This document shows, in pieces, positions 56,672 through 64,000 of a DNA stretch of 64,000 bases (the first letter of the stretch is position 1; each line of letters opens with the position of its first letter). Made by a program: the position numbers and the translations under genes. Origin of the DNA: Calidifontibacillus oryziterrae. GTDB taxonomy: Bacteria; Bacillota; Bacilli; Bacillales; Bacillaceae_J. The stretch spans positions 1,523,842 through 1,587,841 of the forward strand of contig NZ_KB223527.1 of assembly GCF_000331575.1 (NCBI RefSeq), in the 5' to 3' direction. The notes under the pieces were generated by a model that saw nothing but the letters and a program-made list of their open reading frames with translations, was not told the DNA's origin and did not search any database.

Positions 56672-57244
56672 TTACGATTCTTTTCTTATTTTTGCTAGTT
56701 CGTCCTCTGAATTCCACGCCACTATAGCTCGTTCACTTACGAACTTATCTTTTAAATTAGCAAACTCTTGATCTTTCAGTACAAGAGTGCGGATTTTACG
56801 ATGAATTAGCTTTTCTGATTTTTCGACCAATATATGTAAATAGGATTGATCAATTTCACCGACAATGACAAGATCAATAATCCCCGAATCAATCCCATTC
56901 GCATAATCCCCAGTAATAAGCGCAAGCTCCACATTTCCAAGCTTCTTAACGACTTCTTCAATAATTTGATCAATACCGAGGAACTTTTTTACGATGCTGT
57001 GAAGCTCGTTGTATAACGCATGTTTTCGATTAGCCTGATATACCTTTGTTCTGCCTTCCGTTTTCGATTCTAACAGGTCGGCTTCCGTTAATCGATTCAA
57101 TTCAACACGAATCGAATTGGTCGACTCATTAAATTCCTCAGCAAGCCCGCGAAGATACCCCTGTGTATTTGGATTCAAAAAAAACTTTAACAATAATTTA
57201 ATTCTCGTTTTTGAAGTGATTAATTGTTCTAACAAAATTGACAA
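56672..57244 (-). CDS. Winged-helix regulator fused to a nucleotidyltransferase-like domain
   Basis: The 190-residue protein has an N-terminal ArsR/MarR-like winged helix (about 8-80, GYLRGLAEEFNESTNSIRVELNRL) and a C-terminal domain (about 100-185) whose ALITGDYANGIDSGIIDLVIVG parallels the MNT motif GSRARGDxxxxSDIDLxI with the first Gly-Ser and one Asp altered. It may sense a nucleotide without transferring it. Start is TTG 57244 or, with better spacing to CGGAG, TTG 57235. It sits at the head of the minus-strand polysaccharide block and could control it, which is inference. Confidence 0.75.
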   Translation of the reverse strand: MSILLEQLITSKTRIKLLLKFFLNPNTQGYLRGLAEEFNESTNSIRVELNRLTEADLLESKTEGRTKVYQANRKHALYNELHSIVKKFLGIDQIIEEVVKKLGNVELALITGDYANGIDSGIIDLVIVGEIDQSYLHILVEKSEKLIHRKIRTLVLKDQEFANLKDKFVSERAIVAWNSEDELAKIRKES

Positions 57245-57251
57245 CTCCGTG

Positions 57252-57270
57252 GGGACAGGTTTCGTGTCCC
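57252..57270. repeat. REP-like palindrome
   Basis: GGGACAGGTTTCGTGTCCC, immediately upstream of the winged-helix gene. Confidence 0.88.
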
Positions 57271-57316
57271 AGTTATTGATTAGGTGATTGATTGGCTACT
57301 TTGCGTTTCGTGGCTA

Positions 57317-57335
57317 GGGACAGGTTTCGTCTCCC
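57317..57335. repeat. REP-like palindrome
   Basis: GGGACAGGTTTCGTCTCCC; one stem mismatch. Confidence 0.8.
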
Positions 57336-57451
57336 ACAAAAGGAAACCATAAAAAACACCTATTACGAGTAATATTCTTACTCATGATAGGTGAAATGTC
57401 AATGGTTTGGCGAAAATTGTTAGGATTTGTTAATGATTTATTATGGGAATA

Positions 57452-57492
57452 GGGACAGGTTTGTTGGCCCACTTTAGCGGGACAACAAACCT
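57452..57492. repeat. Paired REP-like palindromes forming a larger hairpin
   Basis: GGGACAGGTTTGTTGGCCC is followed by GGGACAACAAACCT. AGGTTTGTTGGCCC (57457-57470) pairs with GGGACAACAAACCT (57479-57492) with one mismatch around an 8-nt loop. It lies at the 3' end of the first DUF488 gene and may act as its terminator. Confidence 0.85.
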
Positions 57493-57496
57493 ATTA

Positions 57497-57944
57497 CTAT
57501 ACTAAATGCTGTATTACAATTTCCTCCTTTGTATGTTGTTGTATATACTCAGCTAGTAATCTTCTATGACAATGATGCGGCTTATCCTCGCTACACAAAA
57601 AGCAAACCGTTTCATTTGCCATATGATGATGAACAAGGTTTAGAATTTGCCTTTCTTCTAACAGACTTAAATAGGCTTTTTCATATTCTGACCATGCCAT
57701 TTCTTTCTTTTTATATTTTTTTAATATATCATCAGTTGGTGCCAAGCGAGGTTCATGCACATATTTGATACCGACAAGTTCCATAATATAAGCAAGATCA
57801 TCTTTCTTCGCAAATCCTGCAAGCTGTGAGGTATTGTTTAATCTTGTGTCAATCAGCTTTGTAACTCCACCATCTTTAAGAAGCTTTATAAATGTTTCCA
57901 AAGACTTTTTTTGCAAAACCGATAGTACAAATTGTTTGAGGCAT
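57497..57944 (-). CDS. DUF488-family protein with a frameshift at a run of seven A
   Basis: A start with an ideal ribosome binding site (AGGAGGG, then ATG at 57942-57944) opens MPQTICTIGFAKK, the usual DUF488 N-terminus. At A7 (57906-57912 on the plus strand as T7) the frame is lost: six A would read GFAKKSLETF, continuing in the open frame 57497-57916 (SLETFIKLLKDGGVTKLIDTR to HCHRRLLAEY). So the gene is either newly broken, mis-sequenced, or rescued by slippage at the A run. DUF488 proteins are small, of unknown function, with a conserved Cys/His-Arg-Arg end. A second copy is directly upstream. Confidence 0.75.
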
Positions 57945-57953
57945 AGTACCCTC

Positions 57954-58388
57954 CTAAAAAAGCGCTATTTGTTCTGTTTTTACTGGATTCAACTCAATAG
58001 CTTCCACACCGTATTGCTTAAAAAATTCGCCAACTAATCTTCTATGACAAATACGATGATCATCACAAAAACAAATTAACACAATATTGTGACCTATGAG
58101 CAGACGCTTATAGATTGCACGTAAACCTTTCAGTTTTTCTTCCGTTTTCATTTCATTCATAAACTGCTCTTCGTAAAGAGGCCACCATTCTTCGGATGGT
58201 TTATGTCGCCACGTTCTAACATAAGATTGAAACAGTTGATCAGAGGGTGATAATTCTTTTACTCTTATTGTATTGGAGAGGTCGGGCCCCGCACGCATAA
58301 TTTGCCAAAGTTCAGCTTCTTCTTTTATAAATTTTAAACCAGCAGGATTAGAAGTATACAATTTACCAGTTGGAACAGATGGTATCAA
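57954..58388 (-). CDS. DUF488-family protein, second copy
   Basis: From TTG at 58386-58388, nine bases after AGGAGG, the protein has 144 residues. It ends with HRICHRRLVGEFFKQYGVEA, parallel to HHCHRRLLAEYIQQH of its neighbour, and has the RAGPDLSNTIRVKELSPS stretch common in the longer DUF488 subgroup. The frame runs further upstream only through a REP palindrome. Its stop is ten bases before the start of the frameshifted DUF488 gene, so the two form a unit. Confidence 0.8.
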   Translation of the reverse strand: MIPSVPTGKLYTSNPAGLKFIKEEAELWQIMRAGPDLSNTIRVKELSPSDQLFQSYVRTWRHKPSEEWWPLYEEQFMNEMKTEEKLKGLRAIYKRLLIGHNIVLICFCDDHRICHRRLVGEFFKQYGVEAIELNPVKTEQIALF

Positions 58389-58411
58389 AATTTCACGCCT
58401 CCTCGCTGATG

Positions 58412-58430
58412 GGGACAGGTTTGGTGTCCC
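58412..58430. repeat. REP-like palindrome
   Basis: GGGACAGGTTTGGTGTCCC just upstream of the second DUF488 gene. Confidence 0.88.
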
Positions 58431-58485
58431 ATTGAAATGCAAAGAATAGATACTTACTTAGTTCCTACTCCTTGTCGACGTTATA

Positions 58486-58502
58486 GGACATGGTGCCTGT
58501 CC
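58486..58502. repeat. Variant REP-like palindrome
   Basis: GGACATGGTGCCTGTCC followed by CCCTGTCC; it mixes the GGGACAGG family with the GTGACAGGCACC form seen singly at about 22383 and 29299. Confidence 0.7.
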
Positions 58503-58515
58503 CCCTGTCCACTCC

Positions 58516-59154
58516 CTAAATCACCTCTAGTAATCTACTTGTTAATTGATATACCGTTGTATAAGGATTTGCATTTTTGTATTTATTCTGGCTTAGATTT
58601 TGCTGTTGGATATGTTCTAGGTATTGTGCATTTTGAATTGCTGTAGTTGTTTTATCAGAAATTTGATTATAAATATCCTTGCCTTTTTGATAGTTTGGTA
58701 GGTAGTTCTTCAAGCGATTAAGTATTTCAGTACACTGCAAGTGAGTGCTGCACTTTTCAAAATGTATAAGAAACCATAATTCAAAGCAAGGGTTAGAATA
58801 GGCTACATTTATGTAATTTTTCCTAGCATTAGTTATATTTTGTAAAATCTTGTTATCTTCAGGCTCTGTATCAATGTCATATATGCACCAAGCCTCATCT
58901 ATACCGGATCTTACATATAGTTCGTCGTCTTTAATCTTGCGCAGCATTTCTTTTATCATGCCATCTGGATTACGGAACTTTGCTCTTTGTGATATTACTT
59001 TTATATTCACTCTCCTCGATTTGAAATTTTTAATGTATTTTACCTCTGTTTGTCCTTCACATAAGATCAAAATTCGTTTCCGCGGCTCCCGGTGGCGAGG
59101 ATTCCTAAATGTTTCCAGTATTTTACGTATGCTTTTTTTATCGTGTTTACGCAA
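58516..59154 (-). CDS. RloB-like TOPRIM-type protein
   Basis: From TTG at 59152-59154 (after GGGGGTGA) the protein has 212 residues. RKRILILCEGQTEVKYIKNF carries the TOPRIM-type acidic site and YDIDTEPEDNK the later Asp pair; SNPCFELWFLIHFE is an RloB signature. RloB proteins are encoded with an ATPase (RloA) in restriction loci and correspond to AbiLii of the AbiL phage-abortive pair. The gene overlaps the end of the ATPase gene by eight bases, so translation is coupled. Confidence 0.83.
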   Translation of the reverse strand: MRKHDKKSIRKILETFRNPRHREPRKRILILCEGQTEVKYIKNFKSRRVNIKVISQRAKFRNPDGMIKEMLRKIKDDELYVRSGIDEAWCIYDIDTEPEDNKILQNITNARKNYINVAYSNPCFELWFLIHFEKCSTHLQCTEILNRLKNYLPNYQKGKDIYNQISDKTTTAIQNAQYLEHIQQQNLSQNKYKNANPYTTVYQLTSRLLEVI

Positions 59155-60394
59155 AAAAATCACCCCCGCTGATAAAAGGAATCGCCCCATATCTACCCAT
59201 TAAATACCCTTTTTGAAAATTTTCATCCTTATTAATTTTTAATTCCACTAAGGAATATAGATCGGTAGCACCAGTATCACCATATTTTTCAGTTAACCAG
59301 ATTTGATCTCTACGAAAAAGCCCCTTATTTAATAGATTTGTATCATGCGTTGTAAAAATTAGTTGGGCATTATATTTATTTGTTGAAGGGTCATGGAAAG
59401 AATCAATGATAAACTGAGTTAACAATGGATGCAAACTTCCTTCTAACTCATCAATGCAGAGAACCCCACCTGATGCTAGTACATCTAGAATTTGTACAAT
59501 TAAACTAAAGAACCGCCTTGTACCTTTTGATTCTTCATCTAAAGAAAAAGCCGTTATAAATTCCTTATTTTCATCAATGTATGCTTTATGGAAGGTCGTT
59601 AAGTCATAACTAAGTAGTTCTTTCAAATTTTTCGGTAAATTTTTTGGAAATCTCGTTTCATCAAAGTCTATTTCAATCGGTTTTATATTGTAAATACCAA
59701 AATCAGCAATGTTTAATATTTCTTTTGATAAAGCTTGCAAGTCCTCATTTTCAAAGACTTCTTTTATTGCGACTTTCTCGAGAAGCGGCGTTGACTCAAT
59801 TGAGCATTGTAATATCCTTGAAAACCATTCAAATGGTTTCGTTACAAGAGGATAATTTAACTTTGCCGCCATTGTGAAGTAAAGTGTATTTTCAGCAGTA
59901 AGCTCACTAATCGTATTTTGTTTTGATTTATCCTTTACAAAACGGTACTCATTTGTTTGAAATCTCTCAAAAACAACTCGCTGTTTCCCATGTGGCCAAT
60001 AGTACAGATACTCTTCTATTATTTTATTTTCATTTAGCATAAAACCATATGCATATTTAATACTCTCATATATAAATTGAACATCAAATTTAGAAGGAAG
60101 TTCAGAATATTGCGGATGTAGTTTAAAAGGTGTTATATCAATCTTTTCATCCTTTTGATAAAGCTGGCTTTTTTTAACTAGCGTACTCATAAACTCTAAA
60201 GCCATTAAAAGATTTGTTTTGCCAGAAGCATTCGCACCGTATATAACAGCTGATTTTAATAGAAACTTATTATGGCTATATTCAAAATAGTTTTCTATTT
60301 CATTTTTTGTAAATCTATCGAAAACCGGAATCATGCTTAGCGTAACTTTCTCTCTAAAAGATTTAAAATTTTCAACACTAAATTCTACTAACAT
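59147..60394 (-). CDS. AAA-family ATPase, RloA/AbiLi-like
   Basis: The 415-residue protein has Walker A GANASGKTN (53-61) after an N-terminal FSVENFKSFREKVTL strand, and VLCIDELEGSLHPLL with TTHDTNLL near the C-terminus, the build of SMC/ABC-like overcoming-lysogeny-type ATPases. AAGGAGGTG precedes the ATG, immediately beside a REP palindrome. With the RloB gene it forms a two-gene anti-phage type unit. It would sense infection and unleash the TOPRIM partner, by analogy with AbiL or PARIS; that role is inferred. Confidence 0.85.
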   Translation of the reverse strand: MLVEFSVENFKSFREKVTLSMIPVFDRFTKNEIENYFEYSHNKFLLKSAVIYGANASGKTNLLMALEFMSTLVKKSQLYQKDEKIDITPFKLHPQYSELPSKFDVQFIYESIKYAYGFMLNENKIIEEYLYYWPHGKQRVVFERFQTNEYRFVKDKSKQNTISELTAENTLYFTMAAKLNYPLVTKPFEWFSRILQCSIESTPLLEKVAIKEVFENEDLQALSKEILNIADFGIYNIKPIEIDFDETRFPKNLPKNLKELLSYDLTTFHKAYIDENKEFITAFSLDEESKGTRRFFSLIVQILDVLASGGVLCIDELEGSLHPLLTQFIIDSFHDPSTNKYNAQLIFTTHDTNLLNKGLFRRDQIWLTEKYGDTGATDLYSLVELKINKDENFQKGYLMGRYGAIPFISGGDFFA

Positions 60395-60411
60395 ACCGCT
60401 ACACCTCCTTG

Positions 60412-60482
60412 GGGACAGGTTCGTTGTCCCACTTTAGAAAAATCTACCTTTATTAAACCACTATTTTTACTTGATCTCAATA
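60412..60482. repeat. REP palindrome plus flank, left copy of a direct repeat
   Basis: GGGACAGGTTCGTTGTCCC followed by a unique-looking flank (AGAAAAATCTACCTTTATTA, then AACCACTATTTTT, GATCTCAAT). The same REP and flank recur at 61186-61262 on the other side of the gene at 60.7-61.1 kb. Confidence 0.88.
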
Positions 60483-60483
60483 T

Positions 60484-60502
60484 GGCACAGGTTTGTTGTC
60501 CC
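60484..60502. repeat. REP-like palindrome, variant end
   Basis: GGCACAGGTTTGTTGTCCC; one base of the stem altered. Confidence 0.75.
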
Positions 60503-60659
60503 AATTCATTTTAATGTCTAGGGCGTGTATTAAGCTCAATAGGGATATGGGTTTGTAATCGTACTTCAAATAGTGGTTTTAGGGATGTGTATAAGGTCAA
60601 GAGGACAGGGTGGGGCGGGTATTATCGCGGATATACATCAGGTGATAAAATCCTGTCCC

Positions 60660-61103
60660 TCAGTCCCACTTTTCAAATCCTTCTCCAATACCCATTCCTG
60701 AAATACCAATCCATTGATTGCCTTCAGGATCTTTAAATGATACCTCAATCTTATTTTTATTTCTATTTTCGGTTATGAAGAATGTTATATCCTCAGCTTG
60801 AATTATTGATTTTGTCTTCGTTATTTTATGGTCTAGTAAATAATCTCCTTTCTCATATAACGGCTTTCCATTAGCATATATTGCTACAATAAAGTATTTG
60901 TATAATAATACTAGCACTTGAAGAGAATCGCCAATTACTGCATGGTAAGCATTATTTAAAATATTCGGTACTGATAGATTTTGTGAATGTCCTATTCTTT
61001 GATATTGCTGTAAATTTATTAATTGCGAAGGAATTTGATCGCAATGATTAGGTAGAGGTTTATTATTTTTATATACCTTTCCACCCCAATTTCCAAAAGC
61101 CAT
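60660..61103 (-). CDS. Hypothetical protein
   Basis: The 147-residue protein begins MAFGNWGGKVYKNNKPLPNH and ends with DPEGNQWIGISGMGIGEGFE; alternating hydrophobic residues suggest a beta-rich fold. No signal peptide and no family recognised. A modest GGGAGAATA lies before the ATG. It is bracketed by direct copies of a REP palindrome with its flank, so it may have been inserted or moved as a block. Confidence 0.6.
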   Translation of the reverse strand: MAFGNWGGKVYKNNKPLPNHCDQIPSQLINLQQYQRIGHSQNLSVPNILNNAYHAVIGDSLQVLVLLYKYFIVAIYANGKPLYEKGDYLLDHKITKTKSIIQAEDITFFITENRNKNKIEVSFKDPEGNQWIGISGMGIGEGFEKWD

Positions 61104-61185
61104 GAATATATTCTCCCTTAATATTTTTTAGTAATATTGTTTCCATATATTAGGTATATATTCACTTGTTTTGAATGTATGCAGG

Positions 61186-61262
61186 GACAGGTTTGTTGTC
61201 CCATTTTAGGTTTTAGAAAAATCTACCTTTATTAAACCACTATTTTTTCAAGATCTCAATTG
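61186..61262. repeat. REP palindrome plus flank, right copy of the direct repeat
   Basis: GGGACAGGTTTGTTGTCCC and, a few bases on, the same flank as at 60412-60482 with an 8-bp insertion after the palindrome. Confidence 0.88.
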
Positions 61263-61403
61263 TATCGGCAGGTTCGGCAATAGTCTTAGCCGTGGTCTCT
61301 AGCCTTTAACATTTGGTTTGTAGCTAAAAGGCTTGCTGCCATCCGATATTCTTTCGACTTGCAAATATTATATTCTCGGTTACGCCGGATCGTGGTGTTG
61401 GGT

Positions 61404-61422
61404 GGGACGCGGAACCTGTCCC
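61404..61422. repeat. REP-like palindrome touching the transposase stop codon
   Basis: GGGACGCGGAACCTGTCCC. Its last base is the last base of the transposase stop codon, and it is inverted relative to the copy at 62209. Confidence 0.88.
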
Positions 61423-62195
61423 TATGCACGGTCAATGACACTTTTTGATATTCCGGTTACCCTTGACAGCTGTCTTGTTGAGATACCATCCATAGCTTTG
61501 AGTGATGATATTACTGTATTTCGTGCTTGTATGTCCATTTGCTGCAACATACTAATATTCGCAATTCCCATTTCATGAAGAAGATCAGCAACTTCCTGAT
61601 CAGTCCACCGTACTAATGACTTGTCATCTAGACAGTGATCGTCATCATTTTGTTCCTGCATGAATTCAATAAATAGATTAATAGCCTTATCTTTGTCTGG
61701 GGAAAATAATTTAAGCACAATTTCTATATCAACGAGGCTCTCTTCGAGGTTAGGTACACCGATATACTCATGGATACTTGTCCACTTATTTTCAAATACA
61801 TTTTCAGCGAGGCCTGCTTTGAGTGGGTTCTGGTGGATATACCTCAAGACTGTCAAGAAATACCTTCTATTTTCAACACATTCGCTTCTAAACCGATCCT
61901 GGAATAAATGTCCACATCGTTTGTACTTTGTATTGTACCAGTGGACATAGCTTGAACTAATTCTTTTTATTGATTCCGATATTGTTTCGTCCTTTTCCTT
62001 CAACAATAGGTGAACATGATTATCCATCAAACAATAGCTGAAAAGCTGGAATTTACTAATCTCTTTATATTTTTTAAGCGTGTCTAAAAACCTCGTTCTA
62101 TCTACATCATCCTCAAATATCAATTGTTTGTTGATTCCACGAAGAATAATATGATAAATACCGCTACTACTTTTTTCCCTCGGCTTTCTTGGCAT
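61422..62195 (-). CDS. REP-associated tyrosine transposase (RAYT, Y1_Tnp family)
   Basis: From ATG at 62193-62195, after GGAGGTGA, the protein has 257 residues. GIYHIILRGINKQLIF opens the Y1 domain; the metal-binding HUH motif is H60-V61-H62 in MDNHVHLLL; SSYVHWYNTKYKRCGHLFQDRF and LRYIHQNPLKAG (probable catalytic Tyr119) follow. A C-terminal helix-turn-helix (STRQLSRVTGISKSVI) ends it. RAYTs are single-copy relatives of IS200/IS605 transposases linked to the spread of REP palindromes. Inverted REP copies flank the gene at both ends, the usual arrangement. Confidence 0.92.
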   Translation of the reverse strand: MPRKPREKSSSGIYHIILRGINKQLIFEDDVDRTRFLDTLKKYKEISKFQLFSYCLMDNHVHLLLKEKDETISESIKRISSSYVHWYNTKYKRCGHLFQDRFRSECVENRRYFLTVLRYIHQNPLKAGLAENVFENKWTSIHEYIGVPNLEESLVDIEIVLKLFSPDKDKAINLFIEFMQEQNDDDHCLDDKSLVRWTDQEVADLLHEMGIANISMLQQMDIQARNTVISSLKAMDGISTRQLSRVTGISKSVIDRA

Positions 62196-62208
62196 TAAAT
62201 CACCTCCA

Positions 62209-62227
62209 GGGACAGGTTTCTTGTCCC
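62209..62227. repeat. REP-like palindrome overlapping the transposase leader
   Basis: GGGACAGGTTTCTTGTCCC, next to the ribosome binding site of the transposase gene. Confidence 0.9.
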
Positions 62228-62344
62228 ACACTATTCGAGTATTGCGAGAGACAAATCTTGTCTCAGCATTATCACTGCTATAGTTGGCTGGTATCCCGAA
62301 CCTTCCCTAACGCTATCTGCTTAATATTCCTTCAACCAGCAACT

Positions 62345-62363
62345 GGGACACTGAACCTGTCCC
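62345..62363. repeat. REP-like palindrome
   Basis: GGGACACTGAACCTGTCCC, inverted relative to the copy at 62209. Confidence 0.88.
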
Positions 62364-62569
62364 TTTTGCGATTTTCCCATAAAGGGTGGATAGTGACAAA
62401 TGCGAGATTTTCAGATTTGGATGGGGACTTTGTTTGAAATTTTGTTTTTTCTATAGAGAGAAATTGAGTTTTGTCCTTAAATTACGAGGAATTTTATCAA
62501 AACCTATAAATGTTGAATATTTTCCAAATCAAATGAGGCGGGGACTGGTTTCATGCTTTCGGTGTAGAC

Positions 62570-62616
62570 GGGACACAAAACCTGTCCCCACAAAAAAAAG
62601 GACAGAAAACCTGTCC
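62570..62616. repeat. Two adjacent REP-like palindromes after the dehydratase gene
   Basis: GGGACACAAAACCTGTCCC (62570-62588) and GGACAGAAAACCTGTCC (62600-62616), the second touching the dehydratase stop codon. A degenerate GGGACTGGTTTCATG precedes them. They may terminate transcription of the dehydratase gene. Confidence 0.85.
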
Positions 62617-64000
62617 CTACCGATTTGCCACTAGGCTAGTATCTATAATCCGATTATTTGCGATATCCAAAAGCGTTGTCCGTATCTCGTCCTCTGGCAT
62701 TTCTACAAACCGTTCCATGAAATCATGGCAAATTTGTTGTTGGACCAATGAGGCTTTCCCGATAAAAATTTTCGGGAAGACTTGCTTTGGATAAATTTCG
62801 CTTTCGTTTAGAAGCTCTTCGTACATTTTTTCTCCTGGGCGAATGCCGGTGAATTCAATTTTGATTTCTTCTTCGGTGAAGCCTGATAGTCTAATAAGAT
62901 TGCGGGCTAAATCAACTATTTTTACTGGGTCACCCATGTCAAGAACGAAAATTTCGCCTCCCCGAGCAAGTGCTCCAGCTTGAATTACGAGTCGTGATGC
63001 TTCCGGTATCGTCATAAAATATCTTGTCATGTCAGGATGGGTAACAGTAACTGGGCCCCCTCTTCGGATTTGCTCTTGAAATACTGGTACAACACTACCG
63101 CGACTACCTAGCACATTCCCAAACCTAACAGCAACAAATTTTGTTGAGCTTTTTTGGGCAAGATCTTGAATAATTATTTCTGCAAACCGTTTTGTAGACC
63201 CCATGACGTTTGTTGGGTTAACCGCTTTATCAGACGAAACCAGCACAAACGTATTTACCCCAAACGCATCTGCAGCCTCAGCAACGTTCCTTGTACCGAA
63301 GATATTGTTTTTTACAGCTTCCGCAGGATTACATTCCATTAACGGAACGTGCTTATGAGCAGCAGCATGGAACACGAAACTAGGTTTATATTTTTCAAAC
63401 ACTTCAAAAATACGCTTTCGATCCTGAACATCAGCTATAACTGTTGGATACTCAATATGCTTATATGTTTTCTTTAACTCTAACTCAATATTGTAAATAC
63501 TATTTTCTCCATGACCTAGCAAGATGATTTGAGATGGATTAAACAAACTAAGCTGGCGACATAGCTCTGAGCCGATTGAACCACCTGCACCTGTCACAAG
63601 AATCGTTTTGTCTTGAATTTGCGAGGCAATTCCTGCTGTATCAAGTTTTACCGGCTCCCGACCAAGAAGATCCTCAATTGATACGTCGCGGATTTGGTTG
63701 ACAGAAATATTACCAAGCACTAAATCTTCGATCATTGGAAGTATTTGCACATTTTTACATAGCCTTTTCGCATTGGTGACAATTTCTCCAATTCGTTTTC
63801 GATTAACGGATGGCATCGCAATGATAATATGCTCAATCCCTTTAACGCTTACAATTTCATCCATTTGGTCTACTAAACCATACACATTGATCCCCGATAT
63901 TTTTAATTTTTGCAGTGATAGATCGTCATCAAGAAATGCTACCGGGGATAATTCTGATTTTGGATTCTCGCGAAGCTGTCTTGCCAGCATACGGCCAGCT
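62617..64000 (-). CDS. Membrane-anchored nucleotide-sugar 4,6-dehydratase (PglF/CapD/EpsC-like), 5' end outside the window
   Basis: The frame is open to the right edge, so the N-terminal membrane segments are missing. The visible part starts AGRMLARQLRENP (the first Rossmann domain) and has the SDR domain: ILVTGAGGSIGSELCRQL binds NAD, SSDKAVNPTNVMGSTKR carries the catalytic Lys with Met replacing Tyr as in this group, and FGNVLGSRGSVVPVF and HPDMTRYFMTIPEA follow. It would turn UDP-GlcNAc into a 4-keto-6-deoxy sugar, the substrate of the two aminotransferases. Together with the PglC-like enzyme it suggests a bacillosamine-like first sugar; no PglD acetyltransferase is seen in this window. 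Confidence 0.93.
   Translation of the reverse strand, partial: AGRMLARQLRENPKSELSPVAFLDDDLSLQKLKISGINVYGLVDQMDEIVSVKGIEHIIIAMPSVNRKRIGEIVTNAKRLCKNVQILPMIEDLVLGNISVNQIRDVSIEDLLGREPVKLDTAGIASQIQDKTILVTGAGGSIGSELCRQLSLFNPSQIILLGHGENSIYNIELELKKTYKHIEYPTVIADVQDRKRIFEVFEKYKPSFVFHAAAHKHVPLMECNPAEAVKNNIFGTRNVAEAADAFGVNTFVLVSSDKAVNPTNVMGSTKRFAEIIIQDLAQKSSTKFVAVRFGNVLGSRGSVVPVFQEQIRRGGPVTVTHPDMTRYFMTIPEASRLVIQAGALARGGEIFVLDMGDPVKIVDLARNLIRLSGFTEEEIKIEFTGIRPGEKMYEELLNESEIYPKQVFPKIFIGKASLVQQQICHDFMERFVEMPEDEIRTTLLDIANNRIIDTSLVANR

Overview
The window is low-GC DNA from a Bacillales bacterium (Bacillaceae or Planococcaceae; genus not resolved). The signs are strong AGGAGG-type ribosome binding sites, an SLH-domain S-layer protein beside secA2 and slaP, a ComK homologue, YezD, and EPS genes of the Bacillus type. 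No rRNA or tRNA genes and no CRISPR array were seen. Intergenic space is unusually rich in tandem minisatellites and short palindromic repeats.

Layout. 1-3.4 kb: start of a CtpA-type protease, a 52-bp hairpin array, then cysC and sat (minus strand). 3.5-9 kb: a 39-bp array, an FAD oxidoreductase and a secreted stalk-domain protein. 9-21.3 kb: a cell-envelope block with a polysaccharide deacetylase, a 1000-aa S-layer protein, a decayed toxin-antitoxin pair, secA2, slaP and a SEC-C protein. 22-30 kb: a small DUF2892 protein, a HEPN/MNT pair with a frameshifted MNT gene, and an Rrf2 regulator-yezD-sbp-cysT-cysW-cysA sulfate import locus lying between two near-identical 293-bp-unit repeat tracts. 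30-32 kb: an alternative sigma factor, an XRE regulator and comK. 32.5-38 kb: a group of nuclease-like and unknown genes (two PD-(D/E)XK proteins, a winged-helix protein with a degenerate nuclease motif, an unknown protein) with a metK relic. 38-56.6 kb: a minus-strand polysaccharide locus. 56.7-62.6 kb: a wHTH/nucleotidyltransferase regulator, two DUF488 genes, an RloA/RloB pair and a REP-associated tyrosine transposase in a dense field of REP-like palindromes. 62.6-64 kb: a nucleotide-sugar 4,6-dehydratase cut by the window edge.

The most coherent system is a probable sulfated exopolysaccharide pathway. In one strand-uniform block lie sulfate uptake (SLC13), sulfate activation to PAPS (CysD, CysN-CysC fusion), PAP removal (CysQ), a PAPS-type sulfotransferase, a uronate-forming sugar dehydrogenase and epimerase, two aminotransferases, an initiating phosphoglycosyl transferase, two glycosyltransferases, a Wzx flippase and a Wzy polymerase. 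A second activation route (Sat plus CysC) and a second importer (Sbp-CysTWA) sit elsewhere in the window, and no PAPS or sulfite reductase gene is present. This favours PAPS being used here for sulfation rather than for cysteine synthesis.

Second themes are S-layer export (S-layer protein, SecA2, SlaP, possibly the SEC-C protein) and RAYT/REP activity, with REP palindromes touching start and stop codons of several genes and bounding the metK relic.
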